A stretch of DNA of 44,567 nucleotides from Rhizophagus sp. LPA8_4_AMF (lineage: Eukaryota > Glomeromycota > Glomeromycetes > Glomerales > Glomeraceae), in contig JADRCO010000192.1 in NCBI GenBank assembly GCA_021464525.1, forward strand, positions 1 to 44,567. The letters are read 5' to 3'. Made by a program: the position numbers and the translations under genes. Each line of letters opens with the position of its first letter. The first letter of the stretch is position 1. Positions 1 to 12,509 of this stretch are shown here, one piece after another. The notes below the pieces were generated by a model. The model searched no databases. It saw only the letters and a program-made list of their open reading frames with translations, and was not told where the DNA came from.

Positions 1-3000
1 GCAAAATAATCATTATATCTAATGGCCAGAATGTAGAAGAATAGGTTTGCAGAATTATATGACAACCAGATTAATATTGAGCGATTTTTTCAATGATTAG
101 TGTTTTTTTTAAAAAATTGCAGGTAAATTTGCCTGCAATGCCTTACCATTTAAGGGATAATATATAAAGAATATTATATTAAATATATTATTGAATAATT
201 AAAAGTATATTATATTAAAAAAGAGGATCTTCTTTTCAAAAATTTTCAGTTTATTTTTTATGAAGAAAATTTTTCAGCAAAAAACCTATTATTTATATAT
301 AATATGAACTGTTCTGAATATTTAACTTATAAAGACTATTTATAAAAGATACTATAAATTCTTGAAAAAAAGAAGGATCCAAAATAGTAAATTACTTCTT
401 TTCTTTGTGAACTTTAGTAAAACTTCAATGAAACTAAAGCATATGAACTATATTTTAATACTATTGCAAAAGATATAGATAGTCTGAAAGATATTATATA
501 TCTAAGTTTCCAATAACTGACTTTTGCTTATATAGACACTTAGCTAATACCTTTGCTATTATACAAGAAGTAGATTTTCCTTTGTTAACGGTATTAAAAA
601 GAACTTCCAATTCTTCAAAAATAAGTATAATCATGCTATAACATTAGCACAACAATAATAACAAATCAATCACATATCCAATTCTGTTCAGTAGAGGTAA
701 CTAAAATGGAAATTTTTAATAAACTAAAATACCAATCATAGCACTATCACAGCCAGTAATACAACAAGATGTATCAGTTTATTGATGAAGTATTTTTTTT
801 GAATATTTTTGCTACACTATTTACTTATAAAGGTAAAAACAAATGGATTTTCTATTTAGAATTTATTAAACAAAATAACGATAAGAATAGCAATAGATCT
901 ATTTTATTATCATTTATAGAAAAAGCATCTAAACTAATAAAACCTTCAAGATTTCTATCAATAGCAAACGGACTTCCACTTTTGTATAGCAAAAGCCTCA
1001 AAAAAAAACTAAACTACTGGCTAAAACTATTTTTTTAGTTATGATTCTGAAATTCTGAACAATAAAGAATGTACTTAAGAAATAACTATATATAATATTT
1101 CTTCTTCTGGTTTCAACTTAATATTTTTAATTTTTTATCTATTTAAAGAATTGAAATCATATGATTATTATAAAACTCAAATTACAGAAGAAATATTATA
1201 TTATTATAGTTTTAATTATCTTTAATGAGATAGCTTTAGAATTATAGAACAGTGATATATGAACAGTACTACTTGAAGAATTACCTGTCAGATAGTTTCT
1301 GATATCTTAAGATTTTAAACAATACAAAAAATGTGAACGATTCCAAGCTGTGATAATAAATATACTTGATATTATTACTATTCAAATATTGTATCTGGAT
1401 AACCCTACCTATTCTTCACTTATATAAACTCAATGCAAGTCTTTTAAATTTATTAAAGACTATAATATTTATAAACTTATTACTTATTACAAATTCTAGT
1501 TAGGCTAACCCTAGGAAAGTCTTAAATATGAGGATGAATTTACTTGAATGGGTATTTATTTAAAAATGATATTACATACTGGTCTTAAAATTGAATTCTT
1601 TTTCAATAAGAAAAACAGTTATTAGAAGCGAAACCAAAAAGGTTCTTCTAAGATTTTGTTTAATATTAACCAATAATAGTAGGATAAGAAGCAGGATAAG
1701 ATAACTAAAAAAATTAAGAAAAAGAGCAAAAATTTGAATATTACTAATAAACTAATTGTTTTAACTGAAATTTGTTTGATATTAAGAAAACTTAGCATAT
1801 TATAAAGATATCAAAAGGTATCTTTCTAGTATAACTTCTTGTTTTACTATAGGATAATTATTAATGTAACTTTATTATAGCTGCTTTTCCTTTTATTTTT
1901 CATTTGTTTTTGTTTTTATTTTTTTTTATTTCTTTGGTTTACAATCCATTTAAATCAATTTATAGGAAACATTTGTAGATCATATGAAATTTACAATTTT
2001 GTATTAGATAGTAATATTATTATCTGGTTTTACTTAATAAAAATGAAAATAATTTTAAAAAATATATTATATTAAAGAATATTATATTAAAAAAATAATT
2101 ATTGTTTCTATTTTACTATTATTATTTCACTTTTATAAATATATATATTATAATTATAAAAAAATTAACTAGGTTGTGACTGATTTGACTTAATAATAGG
2201 TTTTTGAGTCTCCTTATAAAGTCTGATTATGGTGAGAATGCAGGTTCAATTTTAGCTACCATTGAAAATTAAAAGAATATTACTGCATAGGTATAAATCA
2301 TATACCTTAAAGTACAGTAATCATGATCATCAATACTAATTGTTTATTATGTCAATGTAATATATAAGTAATCATCAGTCTGAAAGATTTTAATAGATGA
2401 TTTTGGATGCAATCTAGCTGGCTAATGCATGATTTCTAGGCTTTTCTAAATAATCAAGAGGTTGAAATCAATGGTAGACCATAATATATCATTAATGTAT
2501 GATTTCTATGGTTAAGATTACTTGCCAAAATTAAGTAATTTAAGCCAAGGCCAAAACTTTTTTGTGGCTAAAAGTTCAAGGCAATTAAAAATGAATTTGC
2601 CAAAATAGAGGCAGTGGTAGTACATCAACATCATTATCTACAAAATTAAATATTGATCATAACAATCAGAAATGTTTACTTTTATATTCTTATATGAAGA
2701 GATGTAAGTAATAGAAAATGGGATATATTACTTAAAGTTATAATCAACTATGGAAATTGATCAAAGTAGTCACCAAACTTTTAAAATAAAAAATAAAAGT
2801 GATTTAACATAGCAGATCCCTTAGCATACTGCAAGGATTAATTTTAAGATAATATGTTTCACATATATTTACTTGCATAGAAAATTCAGCTAATTAACAG
2901 TGCATAGGTAGGGTTCTGATATGAATGATGAATGGTTTATAGGGTAATTATATTATTATAATTTAGTGGTTATTTTTATTTAGATAATAGACTTCTTTAT

Positions 3001-3135
3001 TTGTAATGATAATTTTATAAATGTGCTGTAAAATAAAAAAATATTTTTACATGTTTAATTCCTATTTCTTTCAATTATATTATAATATAATAATATAAAC
3101 AAATTTCTTATAACAAATTATAATAAAAAAAGAAA
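1..3135. other. AT-rich DNA without a supportable gene
   Basis: About 3 kb of very AT-rich sequence with stops in all frames. The only reading frame of note (769-1038, +) begins and ends in low-complexity A/T sequence and resembles nothing I recognise. A short imperfect direct repeat around 'gcatgatttctagg' occurs near 2425 and 2494. The region could hold old transposon relics, but I cannot identify any. Confidence 0.5.
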
Positions 3136-3271
3136 ATTGCTAAAGCTCACCAGTGGTGATTATCACCATACCAGCATTATAATGTACTTTTAGCCAGAAT
3201 TACAAATCTAATAATACACTGGCCGGCATTATATCATAAATTTACCACTGGTGACCATCACATTTAGCAAT
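3136..3271. mobile_element. MITE-like inverted-repeat element (136 bp)
   Basis: The ends are imperfect inverted repeats. The left end reads attgctaaa followed by caccagtggt, and the reverse complement of the right end reads attgctaaa, a few extra bases, then caccagtggt. There is no coding capacity, so this looks like a small non-autonomous DNA transposon (MITE). I see no clear target-site duplication because both flanks are A-rich. Confidence 0.6.
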
Positions 3272-3867
3272 ACCCATAAAAAAAAGGTAAAATAAAAGAA
3301 GTGAAGTGAAAGTGATCTTTACATTAGTAATATTTCAACTTGTATTATATTCTTTATTTACAAAATTAAAAAATTAATCACATATAATAAACATTTTTTT
3401 GTCTAATATTCATCAATTCATTGTTGCAATAACTTCATAATGTTTTAAAAATATTGTCAAAATTTTAACTTCTGTGAAAAGATCATATTCTGAAAAGTTG
3501 CAATAAATGGATTGTATACTATACGCTTCTGAATGATTTCAGATTCTCAATAATTAAGAATATTAAATGAGATTTTATAATTGATCTCGAAGTTTTTCTA
3601 ATATTCTTAGAGTTATTACGCTAATTATCATATGTTTTGTGAAGTATTTTCAACATCACAAACAATTTCTTGCAATTGAATTATTTGATCAGGCATCATC
3701 GGTAATTCAACATTTTGTTGATATCAGTAGTATCAATTATATTTATTATATATACTTTTGTCTAATTTCTTTCTGCTTTTTATATCGACTAGAACGTGTC
3801 ACAGTTTTTTTAATGGCATAATCATTTAATTTGATAAGGATGCATAAAAGAGTATAAATTGATTTTT
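3272..3867. other. Intergenic, 3' of Rpp40
   Basis: AT-rich spacer downstream of the minus-strand Rpp40 gene. A 60-codon reading frame (3639-3821, +) has no recognisable family signature and is probably chance. Nothing else is visible. Confidence 0.5.
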
Positions 3868-5371
3868 TTAAGAGTAAGTATCGTAAGTACCGAGAGCTTG
3901 ATATAAAATATAAGTTCCATCATTATAAACAATAAAACTGTAATTATTTTCACCATTCATAAAATATCCATGTTCATGTTTATTCCAAGAAATCGGAGAA
4001 TCTTTAAACCCCCATACATTAATTATAGCCCATGGAATATTATTATTTTCATCCTCTTGAAGGAATTTTCTTTTTTTTTGGCATAAAGGAGTTATTGATT
4101 GTTAAGTCTAGAATGATTGTTAAAAAAAAGAATGGAAAATAATACATACGAAACTGAATCAAATAATCCTTTAATGGTCAAAGATGGGATGAATCCCGTA
4201 TATTTAATAAATGATCCATTTCCGTTTGAATATGGTTCAGGAGGTTTATAAACAGATATAAACGGATCAATTTGATCGTGTGATTTAATTCTAAAATATA
4301 GAAAGAACAAAATCAATTGACTAAATATATAAATATATATGTATTATTTTTTTTAAAAAAAATTACCTTTGAGCTTGAATCGAAGCTAATCCGATCCAAT
4401 CATAAATTTCTACAGCGTCCAATCTCCATTGAAATTCATTTGAAATATTTTTAATCATATTTAAATCAGGAATCAAAATATTATCAAATGTATTATTAAA
4501 ATCAAATTTTCCCAAAATTTTTTCCGCATTAAATAATGGTGGGAAATCAATTTCACTTGATTTTTTTGTGCCCGATTTTACAAAAGAAATTAAAAACGGG
4601 AATTTTTTTGTTAACGTATTATTAAAACACCATTTAATTCTTTCATATCCCTTTTTTCCTGGAATTAATGATTTTTCTTTTAAATCAATTTGAACAACTA
4701 AAAAAGAACAGCATAAAATAAGTTAAGCGAAATGATAAATAAATATGTATATATATATATTTTTAATGTATATAATAAAATTACCAAATCTTTGTTTATC
4801 TGGACCAAATTTTGCTGGTTTACCATCTAATCCAAGTTCTTCGTATGCATCTTTCGTTAAATTTAATATCAAAGTTCCTAATTAAAATACAACTAAAGAT
4901 GTTTGTTTAAAATGTTAACAATTAAAAAAAAAAGATTTTTAACGAATTTAAATGATAAAATAAATTTCTTTTTTTACCTAATGAATCTAACGCGATTACA
5001 TTCGCAACATCAATTCCTTCGGTTAAACTTAAAGCAATAATACAGCCTATAAATAAAAGATTTATTTTATTTTATTATTGATTATTTTTACGAAAAAATG
5101 AATGTTTTTATTTACCTGATTTAACGTAATCTCGTATAAAATCTCTTTCAATAAACCATGATAAAGGTAAATCTACCTTATAATAAAAAAATTCATTATT
5201 AAATAAGCTGGTGATTTTTTCGGAATTAATTATTGAAGGGAAAAAAATATCTAAATTATTATTAAATGGATGATCTAATATTATTTGTTCATGTCGAGAT
5301 TTTTTTAATGTAATGGATGAATGTGAAATATAAAGTTTTGATTTTACGGGTTCTGATATAAAGATTGACAT
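3868..5371 (-). CDS. RPP40: Ribonuclease P/MRP protein subunit Rpp40-like
   Basis: Six exons by splice phase: 5371-5116, 5046-4978, 4877-4785, 4697-4367, 4290-4150 and 4069-3868. Together they encode 363 aa with no lesion, the same length I recall for human RPP40. Family hallmarks run in order: an N-terminal KKSRHEQ segment (human has KSRH), a DLPLSWF segment, NLTKDAYEELGLDGKPAKF, IYDWIGLASI, KPPEPY followed by TGFIPS, and a C-terminal WGFKDSPISWNKHEHGY block. Rpp40 is a protein subunit of nuclear RNase P and RNase MRP, acting in tRNA 5' processing and rRNA maturation. I chose the ATG at 5371 because it begins just before the family-like segment. An in-frame ATG at 5533 would add 54 residues but lies inside an inverted-repeat arm. 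Identity is from recalled family motifs; no search was run. Confidence 0.85.
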
Positions 5372-5451
5372 TTTACAAACAAAAAAACCAAAAAGTTCTT
5401 GATTTCTGCTTTTTATCACGATATTCAGTTTCACGTGAAGATCAAAATTGT

Positions 5452-5539
5452 ATTCATATGGGCGGATTTGACGCATTGCATTTGATAATTTCATAGTAAA
5501 TGGGAATTGGCATGATGCGTCAAATCGGCCCATATGTAT
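5452..5539. repeat. Inverted repeat, 25-nt arms, 5' of Rpp40
   Basis: Left arm 5452-5476 contains catatgggcggatttgacg. The right arm 5515-5539 is its reverse complement except for two mismatches. The spacer is 38 bp. The in-frame ATG at 5533 falls inside the right arm, which argues against it as the ancestral Rpp40 start. This could be a tiny foldback element or a structured 5' leader. Confidence 0.65.
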
Positions 5540-5549
5540 CTTCCCAACA

Positions 5550-5708
5550 AATTTTCTTCCCCCACGTGACCTGAAAATTCATCACTGGCATCACACCCTA
5601 CCACGTTTTCACTATTTATATTTATCTGAGGGACGGTTTTTTTTTGCTTCCAAAAAAATTATTCCACATCCCATTAAATGTCACTGGTCACGTGGGGAAG
5701 AATTTTAA
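5550..5708. promoter_or_regulatory. Palindromic block with paired CACGTG boxes upstream of Rpp40
   Basis: An end resembling 'cttcccccacgtgacc' at about 5556-5571 is mirrored by 'ggtcacgtggggaag' at 5687-5701. Each arm carries a CACGTG E-box core, and a third CACGTG lies near 5432. The block is either a MITE-like foldback of about 155 bp or an upstream control region with two E-boxes. Its place just upstream of Rpp40 suggests promoter function, which is inference. Confidence 0.45.
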
Positions 5709-6853
5709 TTATAAAACTTGACTACGGTAAATAAATTGTATTTCTCTTATCACATGACAACAAGAAAACCTATATCAGCTATATGAAAAAAGCTTTTATT
5801 TTGAGTATCATTAATTTCAGATGATAATAAATCAAAGCTAATAAGATTGTTGAGAGAATAATAATTTGAATTCCTGCAAAAGCTAATTAAAGATACCTGA
5901 TATTTTTTTAACCAGTTCAACGTCATTCCTGCATTATTAAATTTTGAGCATAATAAATAAATAGCAAAGAAAGCTGAGTTATTAATAATACACACTTTAG
6001 GTCTTTATAAAAGTGTAATATCGAATAAATAAGTTTCTAGAAGATTAATTTGATCTAACCTTGAAGGATACAGTTCCGAAATTGTTCTACTTGTATTGGA
6101 AAGAACATTGGTAATATTATTAGCCTTTGTATAGTGATAAATTGACGATTATTAGGAAGTATAGTATATAGATAATATGAAGAAAATTCACTATTCCTGC
6201 TATAAATTGTGCTAACTTTGTAAATTTAAACATAAGGATTCCTACTTCAAATAATAGAAATTAATAAAAATCTATGTTAGCGTCTTTATAATACTAGATT
6301 ATAAGGTAAAAATACATTAACATTAATAAAGGAATATAACAAATCCATCAATTCCATTCCTAATTCTTTTATTTTCTAATCACAATCTCAAGTATGTTTA
6401 TTTTACTATCGCTATTAGTAAATTTCATCTTTGTTAACAAACTCTCTGGATACATTTTTATATAGCATCAACAATTCACTGCATATAGCTAGTTTATCGT
6501 ATCCCACGCATATTTGGATTAACCACGTCAAATATGAAAGTAACCATTTGCTCAAAATACTAAAATGATTGCGCGTTTTTTAGCGTGAGGAAACTTTATT
6601 TGTATATGCTTTATAAAGTTCATGTTTTAATTAAGGGCTGCAAGAATATTATTTAAAACCAATTTAAGAGAAAACAGAACAAAATAAGGCATAAATTTAT
6701 AAACTAGTTTAGTTGATTTACATATAAATTTTCCGAAACTTGCATTTGTTAAACATAACTTCTAAAATTAACCTTTTCCATTCATTGTTGATATACCTAA
6801 ATATGTATATAAAAAAAGAGATCCAATTTTTTTTACATTACCCCTCTTTTTCG

Positions 6854-6856
<3 letters not shown>
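5709..6856. other. Intergenic between Rpp40 and the dioxygenase gene
   Basis: This spacer separates divergently transcribed genes, so it should carry the dioxygenase promoter. An 81-codon minus-strand frame (5750-5995) has no recognisable signature. It could be a relic, but I cannot name it. Confidence 0.45.

Positions 6857-6904
<48 letters not shown>
6857..6904. repeat. T29/A19 homopolymer switch abutting a start codon
   Basis: A run of 29 T (6857-6885) is followed directly by 19 A (6886-6904), and the last A is the first base of the dioxygenase ATG. The two runs are mutually complementary. The exact lengths may be affected by sequencing error. Confidence 0.8.
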
Positions 6905-8411
6905 TGAGATTAGGAAACTATTTTCGATTTTTGAAAAATATTAAAAAAAATTCTTACCATCTTCATTATTTTCATAAATTATCACTAGCAAACAATATTA
7001 TTAATAAATCTACATCATCCTCATTATTATTTCGAAATCCTATCCAATCGAATAAATATCAATCAAAAAGTGATTCGGTTTATTCTTATTCTACAACAAC
7101 TTCTGGATTATTCATCAAAGAGATTGTAAATAATTCAACTTCTCTTTCAATAAAATGGTCCAATTCAAATTCTTTTACAAAATTTAATTATATTTGGTTA
7201 CGTGATAATTGTCAATGTCCTCTATGTATTCATCCTGATAATCGTCAGAAACTATTTTCAAGTTCGGAAGTTCCTCTTGATATAAAACCACTTTCAATCG
7301 AATCCAATTCAGATAAACTTGTAATCGTTTGGGATAAAGGATTACAATCTATAACTTACAAGAATCATGCTAACAATAATTCTGTACATAAACCTCATGA
7401 GAGTACATATCCAATTTCATTCCTTCACTCATATTCTACAAAACAAAATATTTCAAATTTACGTTATAATCATTTAAAACCAATATTATGGGATCGTTCA
7501 TCTCTTCTCAAATCTTCTCAAAATCTTTGGACTACTTATTATGATTATATGAATTCAAATAAAAATTTACTTGATACTTTAAAACAAATTTGGGATTATG
7601 GTTTAGTAATTGTTAAAAATGTTCCTACTGATGATGATGATAAAGGAATTATAAGTGTTGCTGAAAGAATTGGAACCATTAAGTCTACTTTTTATGGCAA
7701 AATATTTGATGTTAAATCTGTACCTGCTGCTAATAATATTGCTTATACTGATTTACATTTAGGTTTACATATGGACTTATTGTAAGATCTTACTTCTTTT
7801 TTTGTATTCTTTTTTTTTTTACCTTATATTATTTTTAATATAAAATTCTTTCCTTTTTTTTATTAAGGTATTATGATGCACCACCTGGATTACAATTTTT
7901 ACATTGTATAAAAAATTCAGTTACAGGTGGTCAAAGTATTTTCTCAGATTCATTCAAAGCAATTAATAACTTAAAACTTACAAATCCGAATTATTTTAAT
8001 ATTTTAACAAAATTTCCTATAACATTTCATTATAAGAATGATGGTCATCATATGCACTATAATCGTCCCGCTATTGTAATAGATGATTATAATGATACTT
8101 TAAATGTTAATTATTCTCCTCCTTTTCAAGGTCCTATTGAATTTAACTTAGATGATGAAATTAATTTAACTGAATTTTATAAGGCTTATCAACAATTTTG
8201 TATTTGTATTGAAGATCCTTCTTTGATATTTGAATTAACTTTAAAACCTGGTGATTTGGCTATTTTTGTTAATAGACGTGTTTTACACGGAAGAAAATCA
8301 TTTAATTCTCGTAGTGGTCAAAGGCATCTTAAAGGTACTTATATAGAATATAGCGAATTTAAAGATAGATTTATGGTATTAATGGAAAAGTATAATAATA
8401 ATAATTTATAA
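6904..8411 (+). CDS. Gamma-butyrobetaine dioxygenase-like 2-oxoglutarate/Fe(II) oxygenase
   Basis: Two exons, 6904-7781 and 7868-8411, encode 473 aa. The N-terminal 60 residues are basic and Ser/Asn-rich, suggesting a mitochondrial presequence. Residues 97-110 carry the WLRDNC motif with Cys103, Cys105 and Cys108, as in the small zinc-binding N-domain of BBOX/TMLHE enzymes. The TauD-like catalytic domain has the iron facial triad His289-x-Asp291 and His433 (VLHGRKSF), with Arg445 (GQRHLKG) the likely 2-oxoglutarate binder. The family hydroxylates gamma-butyrobetaine or trimethyllysine in carnitine synthesis. The blocks YYDAPPG, HCIK and RHLKGTY look closer to BBOX than TMLHE, so butyrobetaine is my preferred substrate. 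Nothing is missing; length is slightly over the usual ~390-420 because of the leader. Confidence 0.85.
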
Positions 8412-8892
8412 TTTAAATAGTAATATCTTTATTCCTTTTTTTTTTCTTATTTAAACGAAGTTTACAAAAATTCTATGACTGTTACAATTAAATAAAATCA
8501 ATAATATTGTCTTCCTTCTCAAATCATCATCTATAATACACGAAAATGTAATGAAAATTAATTAACAAAACAAATAAATAAATAATAAATTAAACTGGTA
8601 TGATTGTTGTGTGGTTAATCGATTGATAATTATAAATCGTAACCGTGATTATCAAAATAATAATTACAATTAAAGGTAATTTTCTATTACATTATTTCCT
8701 TTTTTGCTCTTACAACATTAATTTGAAACGTAATAAAATAACAATTAAAAAATATATATATTTCCAAAATAAACATCCTCAATTATAATCAATTCCTGAG
8801 CTAAGATGTAGACTAATTTTACCCTAGGTTTTTTTTTTTATCAAAAAAAAAAAAAAAACAACCAAAAAAAAAAAAAAAAAAAGTCTTCAGGG
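8412..8892. other. Convergent 3' intergenic region
   Basis: This lies between the stop of the plus-strand dioxygenase and the stop of minus-strand ATG16. It is A/T-rich, with poly-A tracts interrupted by 'caacc' at 8844-8881. It presumably holds the 3' UTRs and polyadenylation signals of both genes; no gene is visible. Confidence 0.6.
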
Positions 8893-11800
8893 TCACCTTA
8901 ATCCTCCTGTCCAAATGCAAACTGTCCGATCCTTATCTGCACTAAATAATTGTCCACCTCGTGGACTCCAAGATACACCGCATATAGGTGCACTAATAAA
9001 ATAAATAATAAATAATTAAGAAATTTAAAGAGAAATCAAAATAATAATTAAAACAAATTAACGATACATACATATGATCTTTTGTCGTCTTTTCTAACTT
9101 TGACTTCTGGATATTCCAATAGAAAATTGTCCCATCTAATAATAATATTAATTATAATTTAATTAGGAAATTTTTCATTTGGTAGATAGGATGGTTTTTT
9201 TTATACTCACCTAATGAACCTGCTGCTACATATCTCCCGTCAGGACTGTTAATGTTATAAAATTAGCATATTATCGTTTATCTTTATAAAGAACAAATAA
9301 ATTATTTTTTACCTAAAGCAAGCCCTAGCCCAATTAGCACCAGTTTTATATCCATCAGAACTAGACAATATATAAATCACATTAACAAATTAATGGAAAA
9401 AAGGTTGAAACAAATAAAAAAATAGCATACTGTAGCGTTTGTTCAACATCGTAAGTCCTTAGATCAACTATCTTGAGCGTATTATCACGTGAATTAGTCA
9501 ACACTTTGGCACCATCTTTAAAAAAGATTAAGAACTTAGCAAATTCTATATCATGCAACAAATCTGTATTATTGAAATAATGAATTTACCTGGAGAGACA
9601 GAAACAGAAGTAATTTGTCCAAGATGAATTCCAGTCAATTCCTTAATATCCTTGCCAGATCGTACATCCCAGAAACGTAAATTGTTGTCCAAATGACCAC
9701 TTACAAGTGTCGTACTAATGTAACATAAAAAAAATTAGCTTCATTTCCATTAACAAATTCATTAATCTAGAGATAAATTTTACCCTTCATCATCTAGGGG
9801 AACTACATCATTGCAGCTAGAAAATGAAAAAATAGTCCGAATGCCTAAAATATTCGATAAAATAAGTGTAAAATGAATATATAACTTGAAATTTTAAATA
9901 AATGATTTCACGTACAGTATCCTTTTTGTAAATCCCACACTTTAATTGTACGATCATGACTGCCTGTGATCTGTTAAATAGAAAGCACGATAAAAATTAA
10001 ATGAAACATTATAATCATATAAAATAACACATAAAATCTGGTGTGTGTTTCTTACCACTTTAGTGGAATCTCCGTTGAATCTAGCTGAGTATACTTTTCC
10101 AACATGACCGGTTAAAGTAAGCTAAGAAATTGAAAAATATTTTTACAGGATTAAACATAACTTTTCATGAAATAATAATAATAAACAAAAAAACTTCAAA
10201 TAAAAATTCACAAACCCTTATCCGTCCAGTTTTTAAATGCCATAACCTTGCGGCATTGTCATTTGAAGCGCCAGCGACCATCTCGTTTGTATTATTAAAA
10301 GAAACATGCATAATAGACTGTATTGATCCCGACAACGTCTGTTTTACCTGGCCTGAATATAGTAAATGTTAATATGGGTAATGTATCAAAGAACGAATTT
10401 AAACATATGAATTTTACCCAACCTGTTGTGGAGTCAAAAATTTTAATAGTTTTATCCGCACTGCCCGTGGCAAACATACTTCCATCATAAGATGAAGCAA
10501 TTGAATGTATCTCGCCATCATGTGGTGTCTAATAGAAAAAAAGAACCTTAAAATTGAATAACAAGAAAAGATTCTTAAATAATAAAATAAATAAAATTAA
10601 ATGTTTACAATTTTTTTAACCACAGCCGTCGGTATTATAACGGGACCAAAGTCTTTACCACGCGTTCTATTAAAATAACAAAATAACACTAAAGTCAGCA
10701 AAATGATAGTTAAATCATATATGACGATTGTCGTGCCTCGATTTTACCTGCATATATTTTTAAGTTTGGCGTCTTATACAGAACTAATGGTAAAATTTTG
10801 TATAAATAAATCTTTTTACGAAAGAAATATTTATAAAATCAATAAATATATTTATGCTAATAATGATAAATTGTATATACATTTATAACTTCGATAAATT
10901 ATATGATAAATTGCCTAATATGACTTATTAAATAAATCGAATTTAAATTTAAAATTGAGAACATGATGAATTAAAATATTTAGATGTTTTGAACTAGGAA
11001 CTTATGCAAGTGAAAATCGAGGACAACATAAAAAACAAGTCAAAAGTTAAAAGATATTATACCACCTTATAGTACCAGTACCAGCTTCTGGAAATGTGAT
11101 TGATTTTGGTACATTATTCATTGGGGTAAATTCCTTGTCAACAATTACAACTCCACTCTGAAATTCTAAAGCTTTGGCATGAACTTCCAGAGCACTACAA
11201 TTAAATGAAAATTAATATTGCTAATCTTATAAAAGCTTCAATTTTCTAAATATCTTCGGACAAACCTCTCGTAAAATTGGTTTGCTTCATTCATTTTCTC
11301 GGCTTCTTCATTCATCTTTTTCAACCAACGCTGTAAAAGTTGACCATTTTCTCTTTCTAAATCTTTCATACGTTCATCAATTTTTCCTATTTCCAATTGC
11401 AAAGTGGCATTTTCATCTTGCAACAGCTGATTTACACAAATAAAAAGAATTAACAAATTGCTTCATCAAATAACATATAAAATAAACTTTAATCTTACCT
11501 GTATTGTAACTTCTTTTTCACGAATAGCTTGCGGATGAAGGTCCACTTTGGCGGATAAAGCTTGATTTAACTCTGTTAATCTTCGAATTCTAAATATAAA
11601 ATATACGATTTATAAAAATTTATTTTATCTTTTCATCAATAATCATAAAAAAAAATTCAACATACTCCTCTTGATTCTTCTTTGCTGCTTCTTCATGACT
11701 TCGTAAAACGTCATTCATATCTAATAAACGCTGAGCATTTTGTCCTCGCGTTTTATACAAATCTGCGAGTTCTTCTTTGAGAGCTTGTATTTGCTGTTCT

Positions 11801-12509
11801 AATTCCGCAGTTCTCTTTTGATTTGATGGACTCCTATAGGTTGTCAAAGGTAAAAATAATATTTATTATTCAATTTGATAAATAAATTAGTCTAATCGAT
11901 TTAAACTCGTATAATATTCATAAATAATTAATAACAGCTTATAGTGGAAAAAGATCAATTACCCTTGCTCTCTTAAAATGTCTACTTCCCGTAATAGGTT
12001 TGTATATTTTTCTGTTGCAGACTTTTCTGATAACTCCAATGCTGTATTTCTTTCCGCGAATTTTCCAAGTTTCTGAACGAGAGAATTATCTAGATATTCG
12101 ATAGAAATTGAACATAGAAAGTAAATTAAATTAATTAAATTAATTTAGTTCGTTAAAATATCGACTTTTCACGTAAAAGTTGGTATCCGAAGAGAAGGAA
12201 TTGCAAACATGAACACCATGAACATAAACTCCACTAGCACTTATTCCTCTGGATCGGGTTAGAAATAAGACCAGCCTGTTTAATATTTCTTAAATGGGCC
12301 GGAATTTTAGATCCAAACAGTCCCTTCACCCAAACTTAAGTCTAAATACCACTCTAGTTATTTGCTTAAAGAAACTTACAAGACTCAACAAAATCTGTAA
12401 ATGCTTTTTCTCGTCTATCTCTCACCAGGAGTTTAACAAGCAAGTCACCTTGCCAGTTACCGGCAGGAGTACTATTGACCGAAGCGCCTGTAGGTGAGAA
12501 AGTTGACAT
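8893..12509 (-). CDS. ATG16: Autophagy protein ATG16 (ATG16L-type, coiled coil plus WD40)
   Basis: About 15-16 exons whose phases all join, encoding roughly 575 aa. The first five are 12509-12380, 12089-11963, 11833-11666, 11589-11499 and 11426-11266. The N-terminus has a short helix (LLVKLLVRDRREKAFTDFVESY) like the ATG5-binding segment of ATG16. A long Glu/Lys/Gln-rich coiled coil follows (about residues 55-235). Seven WD-type blades come next, with GSADKTIKIFDS, GHVGKVYSARF, GSHDRTIKVWD, GHLDNNLRFWDVR, DNTLKIVDLR, FSPDGRYVAAGS and a final WSPRGGQLFSADKDRTVCIW. ATG16 scaffolds the ATG12-ATG5 conjugate for ATG8 lipidation on autophagosomal membranes. The WD40 half makes it like animal/plant ATG16L rather than the short yeast Atg16. 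It lies downstream of Ypt7 on the same strand. Confidence 0.93.

Noticed and set aside
769..1038. 89-codon plus-strand frame
   Set aside because: A/T-driven composition and no family motif or splice context; likely chance.
10130..10888. Plus-strand short frames within ATG16
   Set aside because: They are antisense to ATG16 exons and introns and have no family signal.
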